Origin: Rugosibacter sp.
GTDB lineage: Bacteria > Pseudomonadota > Gammaproteobacteria > Burkholderiales > Rhodocyclaceae
Reading direction: 5' to 3'
DNA length: 20,516 nucleotides
Assembly: GCA_023257495.1 (NCBI GenBank)
Contig: JALRCC010000065.1
Location: forward strand, 1 to 20,516
Shown here: positions 1-7,934 of the stretch, piece after piece
Layout: the number at the start of each line of letters is the position of its first letter
How positions within the stretch are numbered: the first letter of the stretch is position 1
Position numbers and translations under genes: made by a program
Notes under the pieces: model-generated
What the model saw: the letters and a program-made list of their open reading frames with translations, nothing else
The model's database searches: none
Told to the model about the DNA's origin: nothing

Positions 1-948
1 TATGCCGAACGTGAAGATGTCAAAGCATTCATCGACGAGATGGTCACCGAATACCGTTACGAGCGCGCGACACTCGATGCCCTGTTTCATTTCACCCAGC
101 CTATCCCCTCGGTATTAAAAGCCATCCGCCCACCGGCTGATCCGGGGATACGCTCCTGGCGCACTTATCGCAGCCGCTTTGTTGAGCCAGTGCGCATTGC
201 AGCGGGTAAAAAATTCATGCAGCGTTACGCTACCGAACTCGCTGCGGCAGAGGCGCGCTTTGGCGTGCCCGCCGATATCATCGCGGCGATTATCGGCGTC
301 GAGACGATTTACGGCAAACACACGGGCAGCTACACCACCTTTTCGGCGCTCACCACCCTGGCCTTTGACTATCCGCCACGTGCCAAACTATTCCGTCAGG
401 AACTGATCGAACTGCTCTTGCTAGCCAGGGAAGAAAATCGCCCGATACTGAGCTACACCGGCTCCTACGCCGGTGCGCTGGGCTTGCCACAGTTCATGCC
501 TTCTTCACGACGAAAATATGCGCTGGACTTCGACAACGACGGCAAGATTGATCTCGCTACCAGCCCGGCCGATGCGATCGGCAGCGCTGCAAACTTTCTA
601 GCCGAACACGGCTGGGAAAAAGACGGCCCCATCGCCCAGCCTGTCACAGTGAGCGGCGATGGCATTCAAGCACTGCTTGACGAAGGCATCACACCACAGC
701 GCCGCCCCAGCGAATTTGCTGCACGGCAGGTACAGATACAAAAAGTCGGCGCTGGTGACACGGCGGCCAATGGCCAGCTCAGCGATCAACCCGCCGCCTT
801 GATCGACCTCGTCACCCCTGACGCGCCTACCGAATACCGTCTGGGTTACCGCAACTTTTATGTCATCACCCGCTACAACCGCAGCAGCTTCTACGCCGCT
901 GCGGTGATGGATTTGGCGGATGCGTTGAAAAAATCCGCGGCTTTTTAG
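1..948 (+). CDS. mltB: Membrane-bound lytic murein transglycosylase B (5' truncated)
   Basis: The reading frame is open from base 1, so the true start lies before the window; 315 residues are visible. The family cleaves the MurNAc-GlcNAc bond of peptidoglycan, forming 1,6-anhydro-MurNAc, in the periplasm. Seen: the catalytic-glutamate segment GVETIYGKHTG, with Glu at visible residue 101. SYAGALGLPQFMPSS follows, then DFDNDGKIDL, a calcium-binding EF-hand-like loop as in E. coli Slt35, then the family block SPADAIGSAANFLAEHGW. The missing N-terminus should hold the signal or lipoprotein peptide and cannot be judged here. The first in-frame ATG, at 40, falls inside the conserved part and is unlikely to be the start. 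A short GGGAT/ATCCC inverted repeat (971-986) lies 22 bp after the stop but lacks a T-tract. The MltB family is secure; paralogue assignment is not. Confidence 0.93.
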   Translation, partial: YAEREDVKAFIDEMVTEYRYERATLDALFHFTQPIPSVLKAIRPPADPGIRSWRTYRSRFVEPVRIAAGKKFMQRYATELAAAEARFGVPADIIAAIIGVETIYGKHTGSYTTFSALTTLAFDYPPRAKLFRQELIELLLLAREENRPILSYTGSYAGALGLPQFMPSSRRKYALDFDNDGKIDLATSPADAIGSAANFLAEHGWEKDGPIAQPVTVSGDGIQALLDEGITPQRRPSEFAARQVQIQKVGAGDTAANGQLSDQPAALIDLVTPDAPTEYRLGYRNFYVITRYNRSSFYAAAVMDLADALKKSAAF

Positions 949-1109
949 CCTGATCATATCCATGCCCTGAGGGATACTCACATCCCGCTTGTACTACGAC
1001 CCTGTCGCGGTGAGGTTCTCCCGACGAGCACAACTTCTTTGGTTCATGCGTTCACTTGCCACAGAAGTTATAGTTGCGCATCGCAATGCCCATTCCAAGA
1101 CAGCTCCCC

Positions 1110-2321
1110 ATGAATTACCAAAAACTGCCAGGAAGCATCCTTGCACTCGGGCTGGTCAGTCTGTTCATGGATGCCTCTTCAGAGATGATCCACAGCCTGC
1201 TACCGGCATTTCTGGTGACTGTACTGGGCGCGAGCGCCTTGTCGGTCGGCTTTATCGAGGGCATCGCTGAAGCAACAGCTGCCATCGTCAAGGTATTTTC
1301 GGGAGCAATTTCGGACTGGATGGGGCGCAGAAAACCGCTGGTGCTACTGGGCTACGGGCTGGCTGCACTGACCAAACCGCTGTTTCCGCTCGCTACGGGC
1401 ATGGGCGCAGTACTTACCGCACGGTTTATCGACCGCATTGGCAAGGGCATACGTGGTGCGCCGCGCGATGCGCTGATCGCCGACATCACGCCGCCGGAAA
1501 TTCGCGGCGCGGCCTATGGCTTGCGCCAGACGCTGGATACCGTGGGCGCTTTTGCCGGACCACTGCTGGCGATGACTCTGATGGCGGCATCGCAGGATAA
1601 CTTTCGCCTGGTTTTCTGGGTGGCTGTAATCCCGGCGTTTATCTGCGTACTGCTGATTATTTTCGGCGTCAAGGAGCCGGAGATCACACGACCAGCAGCG
1701 CACATGACAATAAAAACTCGACCAAATCAACCCATACACCGTGAAAACCTACGTCGGCTGGCACCCCGCTTCTGGTGGCTGGTGGCGTTTGCGGCGGCAC
1801 TCACGTGCGCGCGTTTTTCCGAAGCATTTTTACTGCTGCGTGCCGAGAATGTCGGGATGGCTGTGACCTGGGTACCCACTGTCTTGATCGTCATGAATGT
1901 CGTCTATGCTGCCAGCGCCTACCCTTTTGGCAGGCTGTCCGACAATGGCGGGCGCCGCCGTTTATTGCTCTGGGGTATAGGTTTTCTGATCGTATCCGAC
2001 CTGGTGCTGGCACTCGCTAGCAGCATCTGGTTGGTCAGTTTAGGTGCCGCCTTGTGGGGCCTGCACATGGGCGCAACGCAAGGGCTGCTGTCGGCGCTGG
2101 TAGCGGATGCAGCACCGGCGGATTTACGCGGCACGGCTTTTGGTGTGTTCAATCTTGCCAACGGCCTGGCGCTACTTGCTGCCAGTGTGATTGCCGGCGG
2201 TTTGTGGACAGCCTTTGGCCCGGAGATGACTTTTTATGCCGGTGCCATGTTTGCAACGCTGGCGTTCATCGGATTGCTCAGCGGATTAAACACCCGCAAA
2301 CCTCGACAACAGCTTAGGTGA
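1110..2321 (+). CDS. Major facilitator superfamily (MFS) transporter
   Basis: This 403-residue integral inner-membrane protein has many hydrophobic segments, consistent with about 12 helices. The loop after the second helix reads FSGAISDWMGRRKP, an MFS motif-A-type signature, and the second half carries a matching SDNGGRRR loop. A polar linker near residues 190-210 separates the two six-helix halves. The substrate cannot be told from sequence; drug, sugar or metabolite efflux are all possible. The start at 1110 (MNYQKLPGSI) was chosen because the first helix begins just after it. In-frame alternatives are ATG at 1086 and TTG at 1074; the TTG is preceded by AGAAG at a usable distance. The gene stands alone on this strand. 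Its last 8 bases overlap the end of the convergent DUF3460 gene. Confidence 0.85.
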   Translation: MNYQKLPGSILALGLVSLFMDASSEMIHSLLPAFLVTVLGASALSVGFIEGIAEATAAIVKVFSGAISDWMGRRKPLVLLGYGLAALTKPLFPLATGMGAVLTARFIDRIGKGIRGAPRDALIADITPPEIRGAAYGLRQTLDTVGAFAGPLLAMTLMAASQDNFRLVFWVAVIPAFICVLLIIFGVKEPEITRPAAHMTIKTRPNQPIHRENLRRLAPRFWWLVAFAAALTCARFSEAFLLLRAENVGMAVTWVPTVLIVMNVVYAASAYPFGRLSDNGGRRRLLLWGIGFLIVSDLVLALASSIWLVSLGAALWGLHMGATQGLLSALVADAAPADLRGTAFGVFNLANGLALLAASVIAGGLWTAFGPEMTFYAGAMFATLAFIGLLSGLNTRKPRQQLR

Positions 2322-2502
2322 CATCATAGTAATACGGTTTAACGGGCACCTTGGCCGCAGCATCTTGCGTCATGGCTTCCAGCGACCGGGGCGCTTTATC
2401 CCACCACAGCGCACGCCCGGCGCTTTGTGCGGCGGCCTGTTCCGGGTGTGCTGCCATCCAGTCGCGCATAAATCGAGTAAATTCAGATTCGTATTGAGCC
2501 AT
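2314..2502 (-). CDS. DUF3460 family small protein
   Basis: This 62-residue protein has the layout of DUF3460, a family known mainly from betaproteobacteria: an N-terminal YESEFTRFMRDW-type segment, a central GRALWWDK motif, and a C-terminal VPVKPYYYD. No signal peptide or membrane helix is seen, so it is probably cytoplasmic. Its function is unknown. It starts 29 bp downstream of the relA/spoT stop on the same strand, with a purine-rich AGAGAAG ahead of the ATG, so it is probably the last gene of the gmk-rpoZ-relA/spoT transcript. Its stop codon lies inside the final codons of the convergent MFS gene. Confidence 0.85.
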   Translation of the reverse strand: MAQYESEFTRFMRDWMAAHPEQAAAQSAGRALWWDKAPRSLEAMTQDAAAKVPVKPYYYDVT

Positions 2503-2531
2503 TGCGTATCTTCTCTTTCTGGTATTTTCAG

Positions 2532-4811
2532 TTAGTGATGTGGATTAATGTAGCGCGTCAGACGAAGCACCTCGGGCACTCGCCGCAAAGCGCGCAGGAT
2601 ACGCGCCAGATGCACGCGATCAGTCACCTGCACAGTGAAATACAGCGTGGTGGAGTCACGATCATCTTCCACACTCACATCGATAATGTTTGCATTACTC
2701 TCGGCAATTTCTTTTGCCAGCCGTGCCAATAAGCCGCGCGCATTTTTAACAATCACGCGAATGGTGACATCGAACAGATGATCCGGCGTCACATCCCAGG
2801 CAACATCCACCCAGTTGCCACGCTCGCTTCTAAGCTTGGCCAACACAGGGCAATCATGCGTATGCACAACCAACCCCTGTTCTTTGCGAATCAAGCCAAC
2901 AATCGGGTCACCAGGAATCGGGCGACAACATTTGCCCAGCTGCACGGCAATGCCTTCAGTGCCGCGAATCATGATTGCCTGCCGCGCACGCGGCTGTTTC
3001 GCCGTCAAGTTCGTGGGCGACACATCCAGCCCTTCGGCCAGGCGGCGCGCCACAATCGCGGGCAAGCGCTTGCCCAAACCAATATCCGAGAGTACGGCGC
3101 GTTTTGAGCGCACACCGGATTCTTTTTTGAAGCGATCCCATGCCTCGGGCAGAATTTTGGCCGACGCGATGCCCATCTCATGCAGTGCATGCGCAAGCAG
3201 CCGTTCGCCTAGCGCCACCGATTCCTCGTTTTGCTGGGTCTTTAAAAAGTGACGGATTCTGAATCGTGCCCGAGCACTCTTCACATAACCAAGCCAAGCC
3301 GGATTGGGTGCCGCATGGGGTGCCGTAATCACCTCGACACGGTCTCCATTTTTCAGCTCTGTACGCAGTGGTGACGTTTCAAAATTGATACGACACGCCA
3401 CGCAACGATCACCAATATCGGTATGCACCGCATAAGCAAAATCAACCGCTGTCGCACCACGCGGCAAGGCAAAGATTTTCCCCTTCGGACTGAACACATA
3501 CACTTCGCCCGGGAAGAGATCGACTTTGACATGCTCAAGGAACTCCGACGCTGTCCCTGAATCAGACTGCAACTCGATCAACGACTGCAGCCACTGATGC
3601 GTTTTTTGCTGTATCTGACTGATCCCGGATTCATCTTTATAGAGCCAGTGAGAAGCCACGCCCGACTCGGCGACATTGTGCATTTCTGCCGTGCGAATCT
3701 GGATTTCAACCGGGGTACCAAACGGGCCGATCAGTGTGGTATGCAACGACTGATAGCCGTTGGCTTTGGGAATGGCAATGTAATCTTTGAACTTGCCTGG
3801 AACAGGAGGGTAAAGCGCATGCAATGCCCCCAGCGCAAGATAGCAACTCGGCCTGTCTTTCACCACAATACGAAAACCGTAAATATCCAGCACTTGCGAA
3901 AAGCTCAGCTGCTTTTCACGCATCTTGCGATAAATGCCATACAAATGTTTTTCACGGCCCATGACTTCAGCATCCAGCCCTGCACCGGGCAGCGTCGTGC
4001 GTATCGCCTCAAGAATTTTACTGACCACCTCGCGCCGATTGCCCCGCGCTTTTTTAACAGCCTTTTCCAGCACGCGATAACGCATGGGCTGGCCATGACA
4101 AAAAGCAAGCTCTTGCAGCTCGCGGTACAAGGCATTCAGGCCTAGTCGATTAGCGATAGGCGCATAAATATCCAGCGTTTCCCGGGCAATTCGCCGCCGC
4201 TTATCCGGTCGCATGGAGCCCAGCGTCTGCATGTTATGTCGCCGGTCAGACAACTTGATGAGGATAACGCGCACGTCGTGCGCCATCGCAAGCAGCATCT
4301 TGCGAAAATTATCGGCTTGCGCCTCTTCAAAACTTTGGTGCTCGATGCGATCAATCTTGGAAACACCATCCACCAGATCGGCCACACCTTTGCCGAACCG
4401 CTCGATCAGCTGATCTTTGGTAATGTCGGTGTCTTCCATCACGTCGTGCAGCAACGCTGCACTGAGCGCCTGCACATCCAGATGCCAATCGGCCAATCCG
4501 GCAGCGACGGCCAGCGGATGAGAAATGTAAGGCTCACCACTGACCCGCATCTGGCCACTGTGTGCCGCCTGAGAAAAGAGATACGCCTCGTCCACGCGGG
4601 CGATATCATCAGGACTCAGGTAAGTGGCAAGCTTCGCGTTGAGATCTGCTAGGCTGACAGAAGAATGGATGGGTGCGGGAATCCCTGATGGCGAGGAATC
4701 CGACTTCAACTGCGGAGCTGGGTTAGCAGAGCTAGCTGATAGATTGTCAAATTTACCGGCTAACGGCTTGGCCGATGCAGATGGCAGAGGGGGCTGTGTC
4801 ATGGCGGACAT
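2532..4811 (-). CDS. spoT: Bifunctional (p)ppGpp synthetase/hydrolase (RelA/SpoT homologue)
   Basis: This 759-residue long RSH protein makes and degrades the stringent-response alarmone (p)ppGpp in the cytoplasm. Domains in order: a Pro/Ser-rich, probably disordered extension (1-50); a hydrolase HD domain with H84, H122-D123 and E126-D127 (LLHDVMEDTD), so hydrolysis should be active; a synthetase domain (about 270-390) with YGFRIVV, the loop KFKD (340-343) and NGYQSLHTT; a TGS domain (about 430-490, VYVFSPKGKIFALPRGA); a KCCRPIPGD zinc-finger-like segment; and a C-terminal ACT domain (about 680-759). The KxKD loop resembles the RxKD of bifunctional enzymes, not the ExDD of synthetase-only RelA. 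rpoZ lies 23 bp upstream. The ATG at 4811 has GGGTGAG ahead of it; a second ATG at 4802 is possible. Confidence 0.96.
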   Translation of the reverse strand: MSAMTQPPLPSASAKPLAGKFDNLSASSANPAPQLKSDSSPSGIPAPIHSSVSLADLNAKLATYLSPDDIARVDEAYLFSQAAHSGQMRVSGEPYISHPLAVAAGLADWHLDVQALSAALLHDVMEDTDITKDQLIERFGKGVADLVDGVSKIDRIEHQSFEEAQADNFRKMLLAMAHDVRVILIKLSDRRHNMQTLGSMRPDKRRRIARETLDIYAPIANRLGLNALYRELQELAFCHGQPMRYRVLEKAVKKARGNRREVVSKILEAIRTTLPGAGLDAEVMGREKHLYGIYRKMREKQLSFSQVLDIYGFRIVVKDRPSCYLALGALHALYPPVPGKFKDYIAIPKANGYQSLHTTLIGPFGTPVEIQIRTAEMHNVAESGVASHWLYKDESGISQIQQKTHQWLQSLIELQSDSGTASEFLEHVKVDLFPGEVYVFSPKGKIFALPRGATAVDFAYAVHTDIGDRCVACRINFETSPLRTELKNGDRVEVITAPHAAPNPAWLGYVKSARARFRIRHFLKTQQNEESVALGERLLAHALHEMGIASAKILPEAWDRFKKESGVRSKRAVLSDIGLGKRLPAIVARRLAEGLDVSPTNLTAKQPRARQAIMIRGTEGIAVQLGKCCRPIPGDPIVGLIRKEQGLVVHTHDCPVLAKLRSERGNWVDVAWDVTPDHLFDVTIRVIVKNARGLLARLAKEIAESNANIIDVSVEDDRDSTTLYFTVQVTDRVHLARILRALRRVPEVLRLTRYINPHH

Positions 4812-4834
4812 AACTCACCCCATACACCGATCAG

Positions 4835-5044
4835 TTATGCGGCTTTCGAACGGGTCAAAATTTCGACCCCCACTTTGCCAGCAGCAATTTCACGCAGAGC
4901 GATCACCGCCGATTTATCATTGTCCGGCTCCACTTGCGGGGTGCTGCCCATGGCCAGCTGACGCGCGCGATACGCCGCGACCAACGTGAGATCAAACCGG
5001 TTGGATATTTTCTTGATGCAATCGTCGATAGTGACACGAGCCAT
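4835..5044 (-). CDS. rpoZ: DNA-directed RNA polymerase subunit omega
   Basis: This 69-residue protein starts [19 protein letters not shown], the standard omega N-terminus, followed by [13 protein letters not shown] and a segment ending in [10 protein letters not shown]. Omega helps fold and hold the beta' subunit in RNA polymerase, and in E. coli it forms part of a ppGpp binding site with beta'. Its place between gmk and relA/spoT is the usual one in proteobacteria. The gmk stop is only 5 bp upstream. GGAC, about 8 bases before the ATG, can serve as ribosome binding site. The length is normal for betaproteobacteria. Confidence 0.97.
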   Translation of the reverse strand: MARVTIDDCIKKISNRFDLTLVAAYRARQLAMGSTPQVEPDNDKSAVIALREIAAGKVGVEILTRSKAA

Positions 5045-5049
5045 GAAAT

Positions 5050-5667
5050 TTAGTCCTGTTCAAAAAGGCGGAATACTTCGGGATGACGAGCCAGCTGACG
5101 CTTGACTCTCAAACGGGATGCACGCACGGCAGCAATCAGCTCACCCAGTGCCACATCCAAGTCTCTGTTGATTATAACAAAATCGAACTCATACACATGC
5201 CGCATTTCATCACGTGCAGCAGCCAAACGCCGCGCGATAACTTCTGGGCTATCCGTTGCGCGCTGTTGCAGCCTGTGTTTCAGTTCTTCCATGCCAGGCG
5301 GCAAAATGAAAACACCTACCGCTTCGATAAATTCCCGCTGAATTTGTTGCGCGCCTTGCCAGTCGATCTCCAGCAACATATCCGTGCCGGATGTCATTTG
5401 CGCCTCCAACCACGCGCGTGACGTGCCGTAATAGTTGCCATGCACTTCGGCTGACTCGACAAAATCACCCCGGCTACGCATCGCCATGAACTGTGGCAAA
5501 TCAACAAAGTGATAGTCGCGCCCGTCAATCTCGCCCGGTCGTGGCGCGCGGGTAGTGTAGGAAACAGAACGTCTCACCTGTGGATCACTGGCCAGCAAGC
5601 GACTGACCAGCGTGGTCTTGCCCGCGCCAGAAGGGGCTGAAACAATAAATAAAGTACCTATCGTCAT
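5050..5667 (-). CDS. gmk: Guanylate kinase
   Basis: This 205-residue cytoplasmic enzyme phosphorylates GMP to GDP with ATP. Seen: the P-loop [10 protein letters not shown] near residues 10-19, then [19 protein letters not shown], the GMP-binding region, then [14 protein letters not shown], and the lid-type segment [17 protein letters not shown]. The reading frame stays open for another 97 codons upstream, but that part matches nothing in the family. [14 protein letters not shown] at 5667 is the normal N-terminus and length, so I place the start there although no strong ribosome binding site is visible. The gene heads the group gmk-rpoZ-relA/spoT-DUF3460. The 178 bp upstream separate it from a divergent DUF2946 gene and probably hold both promoters, which I could not assign. 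Confidence 0.95.
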   Translation of the reverse strand: MTIGTLFIVSAPSGAGKTTLVSRLLASDPQVRRSVSYTTRAPRPGEIDGRDYHFVDLPQFMAMRSRGDFVESAEVHGNYYGTSRAWLEAQMTSGTDMLLEIDWQGAQQIQREFIEAVGVFILPPGMEELKHRLQQRATDSPEVIARRLAAARDEMRHVYEFDFVIINRDLDVALGELIAAVRASRLRVKRQLARHPEVFRLFEQD

Positions 5668-5845
5668 GATTTGGTCATGGTGTGCTGGGCTAAAAGCAGT
5701 CAAAAACAGAAGAGTAACCGCAGTGTAGAGGACACGGCCCCAAAAAGGGAAGTTCGCCAAAGCAGCACCATCAAAGAAGACAAACTTTACCCCTGACTTG
5801 ATCGGCACCACTGAAAAATTCATGCGCATCGAATAAACTCGCCTC

Positions 5846-6277
5846 ATGAAGCGCTTTGCACGTCTCTCAACTGCCACCTTCCCATCCCGGCTATTGCTCT
5901 GGCTGGGCTGCTTTGCGATGGCTTTGCACCTATGGGCAGGCACGCAACTCATGGGCATGAAACCTGCAAAGGTTGATAGTCAAGGTAATTTTGTTGCTGA
6001 AATCTGTACAGCGCTAGGCATTGTCGGCGCTCAGGCAACGGCGAATCAAGCAGCGAATCAAGCGACGAACAGCCCCGATCCGACGGCCAGCAACAGTAAT
6101 ACCCATGACTGCTGCACACTGTGCGTCGCCAGCGCGCCTTTGCTGCTCACCAGCGCCTCGCTCGCCGTATCACCAGCGCCGACTTTTAGCGTCATCGCTG
6201 CCGCATCCTTCCCGACCCGTCCTGCGTCATTCGTCTGGACGGCGCATCCACCGCGCGGACCACCCGCCACCGTTTGA
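5846..6277 (+). CDS. DUF2946 family protein, probable copper-locus component
   Basis: The 143-residue protein has an N-terminal hydrophobic segment (about 14-32, SRLLLWLGCFAMALHLWAG), likely a signal peptide or anchor that places the rest in the periplasm. It has Cys54, a variable Ala/Asn/Gln-rich stretch (62-86, with ANQAANQATN repeats), a HDCCTLC cluster (87-93) and a C-terminal RGPP (137-140). This hydrophobic start, Cys-rich centre and RxPP tail fit DUF2946 proteins, commonly found beside copper transport genes. Metal binding by H87/C89/C90/C93 is inference. It is the first of four plus-strand genes ending with the copper-type TonB receptor. The exact function is unknown. Confidence 0.7.
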   Translation: MKRFARLSTATFPSRLLLWLGCFAMALHLWAGTQLMGMKPAKVDSQGNFVAEICTALGIVGAQATANQAANQATNSPDPTASNSNTHDCCTLCVASAPLLLTSASLAVSPAPTFSVIAAASFPTRPASFVWTAHPPRGPPATV

Positions 6278-6441
6278 CCCTTCTTGCACGCTGAAGTCCG
6301 GCCCGTCGCCAAGGCAGCAGTCTTGGCCGCGAGTAGCCGTGAATCGCCACAGTCAGCGTATTCAGCCCATTGCCAGCCGTTGCGCATCCATCGCGCCGAA
6401 CTGTCACGAGCATCCAGAAATGAACTCAAACGGAGTCTCCC

Positions 6442-7449
6442 ATGTATTTCATCAACACTGCCCGGTGCCACCTATTGCTCCCGGCCATCCTGCTTGCCAC
6501 CACCAGCGCAAACGCTGCCTGTGGTTCTGCCTTTTGCGCTATCGACACCCATTGGGATGCGCAAGGACTGACGCATACCGAAGGCCTCAGCCTCAACCTG
6601 AATTATTCCTGGGCCAAGGCCGACCGGCTACGCGCCGGATCGCATCGCATCAGTGCTGACGCACCCAGTGCCAGCGACGAAGAGCTGGAGAATAAGCGCA
6701 CCATCAACCAGATCCTCAACGCCGATATCGAATACGCGCTCAATCCGCGCTGGAACATCGCCGTGGGCATCCCGCTGGTCATCCGTGATCATGCGCACAC
6801 GCTGGATGCAAGCACTGGCTCGCCCGTCGAACAACAAGCCCAATTCAGCCAGCTCGGGGATATCCGCGTCGTCGGCAAATACAAACTGGAGAGCGGCAAC
6901 CCGTTTTCGGGTAGCGGCCTGCGCATCGGCCTCAAGCTGCCGACCGGCGATATCCATAAGACCATGTCACCCAACGACCCGTCCGATCCGGCCACGCCTT
7001 ACCCACTGGAACGCTCATCCCAACCCGGGACGGGGAGTACCGATCTGATCCTCGGCGCTTATCGTTATGGCGGTACACCCAGCAGTCGCTGGAACTGGTT
7101 TATCAGCGGCGAAGCGCAAACGCCGATGGCTACGCGTGACGCGTACCGGCCCGGGAAAACACTCAACCTGAACCTCGGCCTGAGCCACACGCTATCGAAC
7201 AAGGTCAGCGCCTTGCTGCAACTCAATACACAAGTCCGCGGCCGCGATACCGGCGCTAACGCCAATCCCGCTTCCGGCGGCTATTCGGTAAATCTGAGCC
7301 CCGGCCTGTCCGTTGTGGTCGCGGCGCAAACCCGCGTGTATGGCTTCCTGCAAGCTGCTTTGCGGCAGTACGCCAATACCGATCCGAATGGCCACGGCCA
7401 GCTCACCGCCCCCTGGTCACTGGCCATGGGCATCAACCACCACTTTTGA
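6442..7449 (+). CDS. Putative outer-membrane beta-barrel protein of the copper locus
   Basis: The 335-residue protein has a signal peptide (1-25, ending TSANA) and a mature N-terminus with CGSAFC (C27, C32) and AIDTHWD. Alternating polar/hydrophobic stretches follow, such as NLNLGLSHTL and SVNLSPGLSVVV, and it ends in Phe (MGINHHF), typical of outer-membrane barrels. It resembles the loose group of outer-membrane transporter-like proteins annotated near the phenol-degradation MetA type, but I cannot fix a family. GGAG (6432-6435) lies 6 bases before the ATG. It sits between the DUF2946 gene and the PCu(A)C chaperone gene, so a role in copper handling at the outer membrane is inferred from context and the Cys pair. 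The 164 bp upstream, after DUF2946, show no further gene. Confidence 0.65.
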   Translation: MYFINTARCHLLLPAILLATTSANAACGSAFCAIDTHWDAQGLTHTEGLSLNLNYSWAKADRLRAGSHRISADAPSASDEELENKRTINQILNADIEYALNPRWNIAVGIPLVIRDHAHTLDASTGSPVEQQAQFSQLGDIRVVGKYKLESGNPFSGSGLRIGLKLPTGDIHKTMSPNDPSDPATPYPLERSSQPGTGSTDLILGAYRYGGTPSSRWNWFISGEAQTPMATRDAYRPGKTLNLNLGLSHTLSNKVSALLQLNTQVRGRDTGANANPASGGYSVNLSPGLSVVVAAQTRVYGFLQAALRQYANTDPNGHGQLTAPWSLAMGINHHF

Positions 7450-7487
7450 TTTTCCCAACCCTATTCCAACTTTAAGGAGCCGTTCCC

Positions 7488-7922
7488 ATGTCCCACATCA
7501 TCCGCATCAGCATCCTGTTTTTTATCGCCGCTTTTTCGGCCCATGCCGAAGTCACCGTGCAAGGCCCCTGGGTTCGCGCCACCGTCGCACAACAAAAAGT
7601 CACCGGCGCATTCATGGCCATCACCTCGACAGTTGATGCGCATGTCGTCGGCATCACTTCCCCTGTGGCCGACCGCGTCGAAATTCACGAAATGAAAATG
7701 AACAACGAGATCATGACCATGCGTGCCATACCCAGCCTGCCGCTTGACGCAGGCAAAACCGTCCAGCTTGCGCCGGGCGGCTTTCACATCATGCTGTTTG
7801 GCCTTCATCAGCAGGTCAAGGCCGGCGACAGCGTACCGCTCACGCTGATGATCGAAGACAGCCAGAAACGGCGTAGCTCCGTCGACATCAAGGCCATCGC
7901 AAAATCAGCCGCACCGCACTGA
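7488..7922 (+). CDS. PCu(A)C-family periplasmic copper chaperone
   Basis: The 144-residue protein has a signal peptide (1-20, ending FSAHA) and a mature cupredoxin-like domain starting EVTVQGPWVRATV. The PCu(A)C copper-site pattern H-x10-M-x21-H-x-M is matched exactly: H67, M78, H100 and M102, seen in VEIHEMKM and GFHIMLFG. The family binds Cu(I) in the periplasm and delivers it, in studied cases to the CuA/CuB centres of cytochrome oxidase. AAGGAG lies 8 bases before the ATG. The copper-type TonB receptor gene begins 12 bp downstream, with its ribosome binding site overlapping this stop codon. The pair suggests uptake across the outer membrane followed by periplasmic capture. Confidence 0.93.
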   Translation: MSHIIRISILFFIAAFSAHAEVTVQGPWVRATVAQQKVTGAFMAITSTVDAHVVGITSPVADRVEIHEMKMNNEIMTMRAIPSLPLDAGKTVQLAPGGFHIMLFGLHQQVKAGDSVPLTLMIEDSQKRRSSVDIKAIAKSAAPH

Positions 7923-7934
7923 AGGAGCGATCCC

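Noticed and set aside
971..986. GGGAT/ATCCC inverted repeat after mltB as a Rho-independent terminator
   Set aside because: The stem is only 5 bp and no T-tract follows.
5668..5845. CueR- or Fur-type operator ahead of the copper cluster
   Set aside because: I looked for a CueR-like dyad or an AT-rich Fur-like palindrome and saw none convincing.
5668..5958. N-terminal extension of guanylate kinase by 97 residues
   Set aside because: The extension has no kinase-family similarity, and the protein from 5667 has the normal N-terminus and length.
6284..6571. Plus-strand open frame across the gap between the DUF2946 and barrel protein genes
   Set aside because: It runs into the barrel protein gene in another frame, has no ribosome binding site and no recognisable motif.
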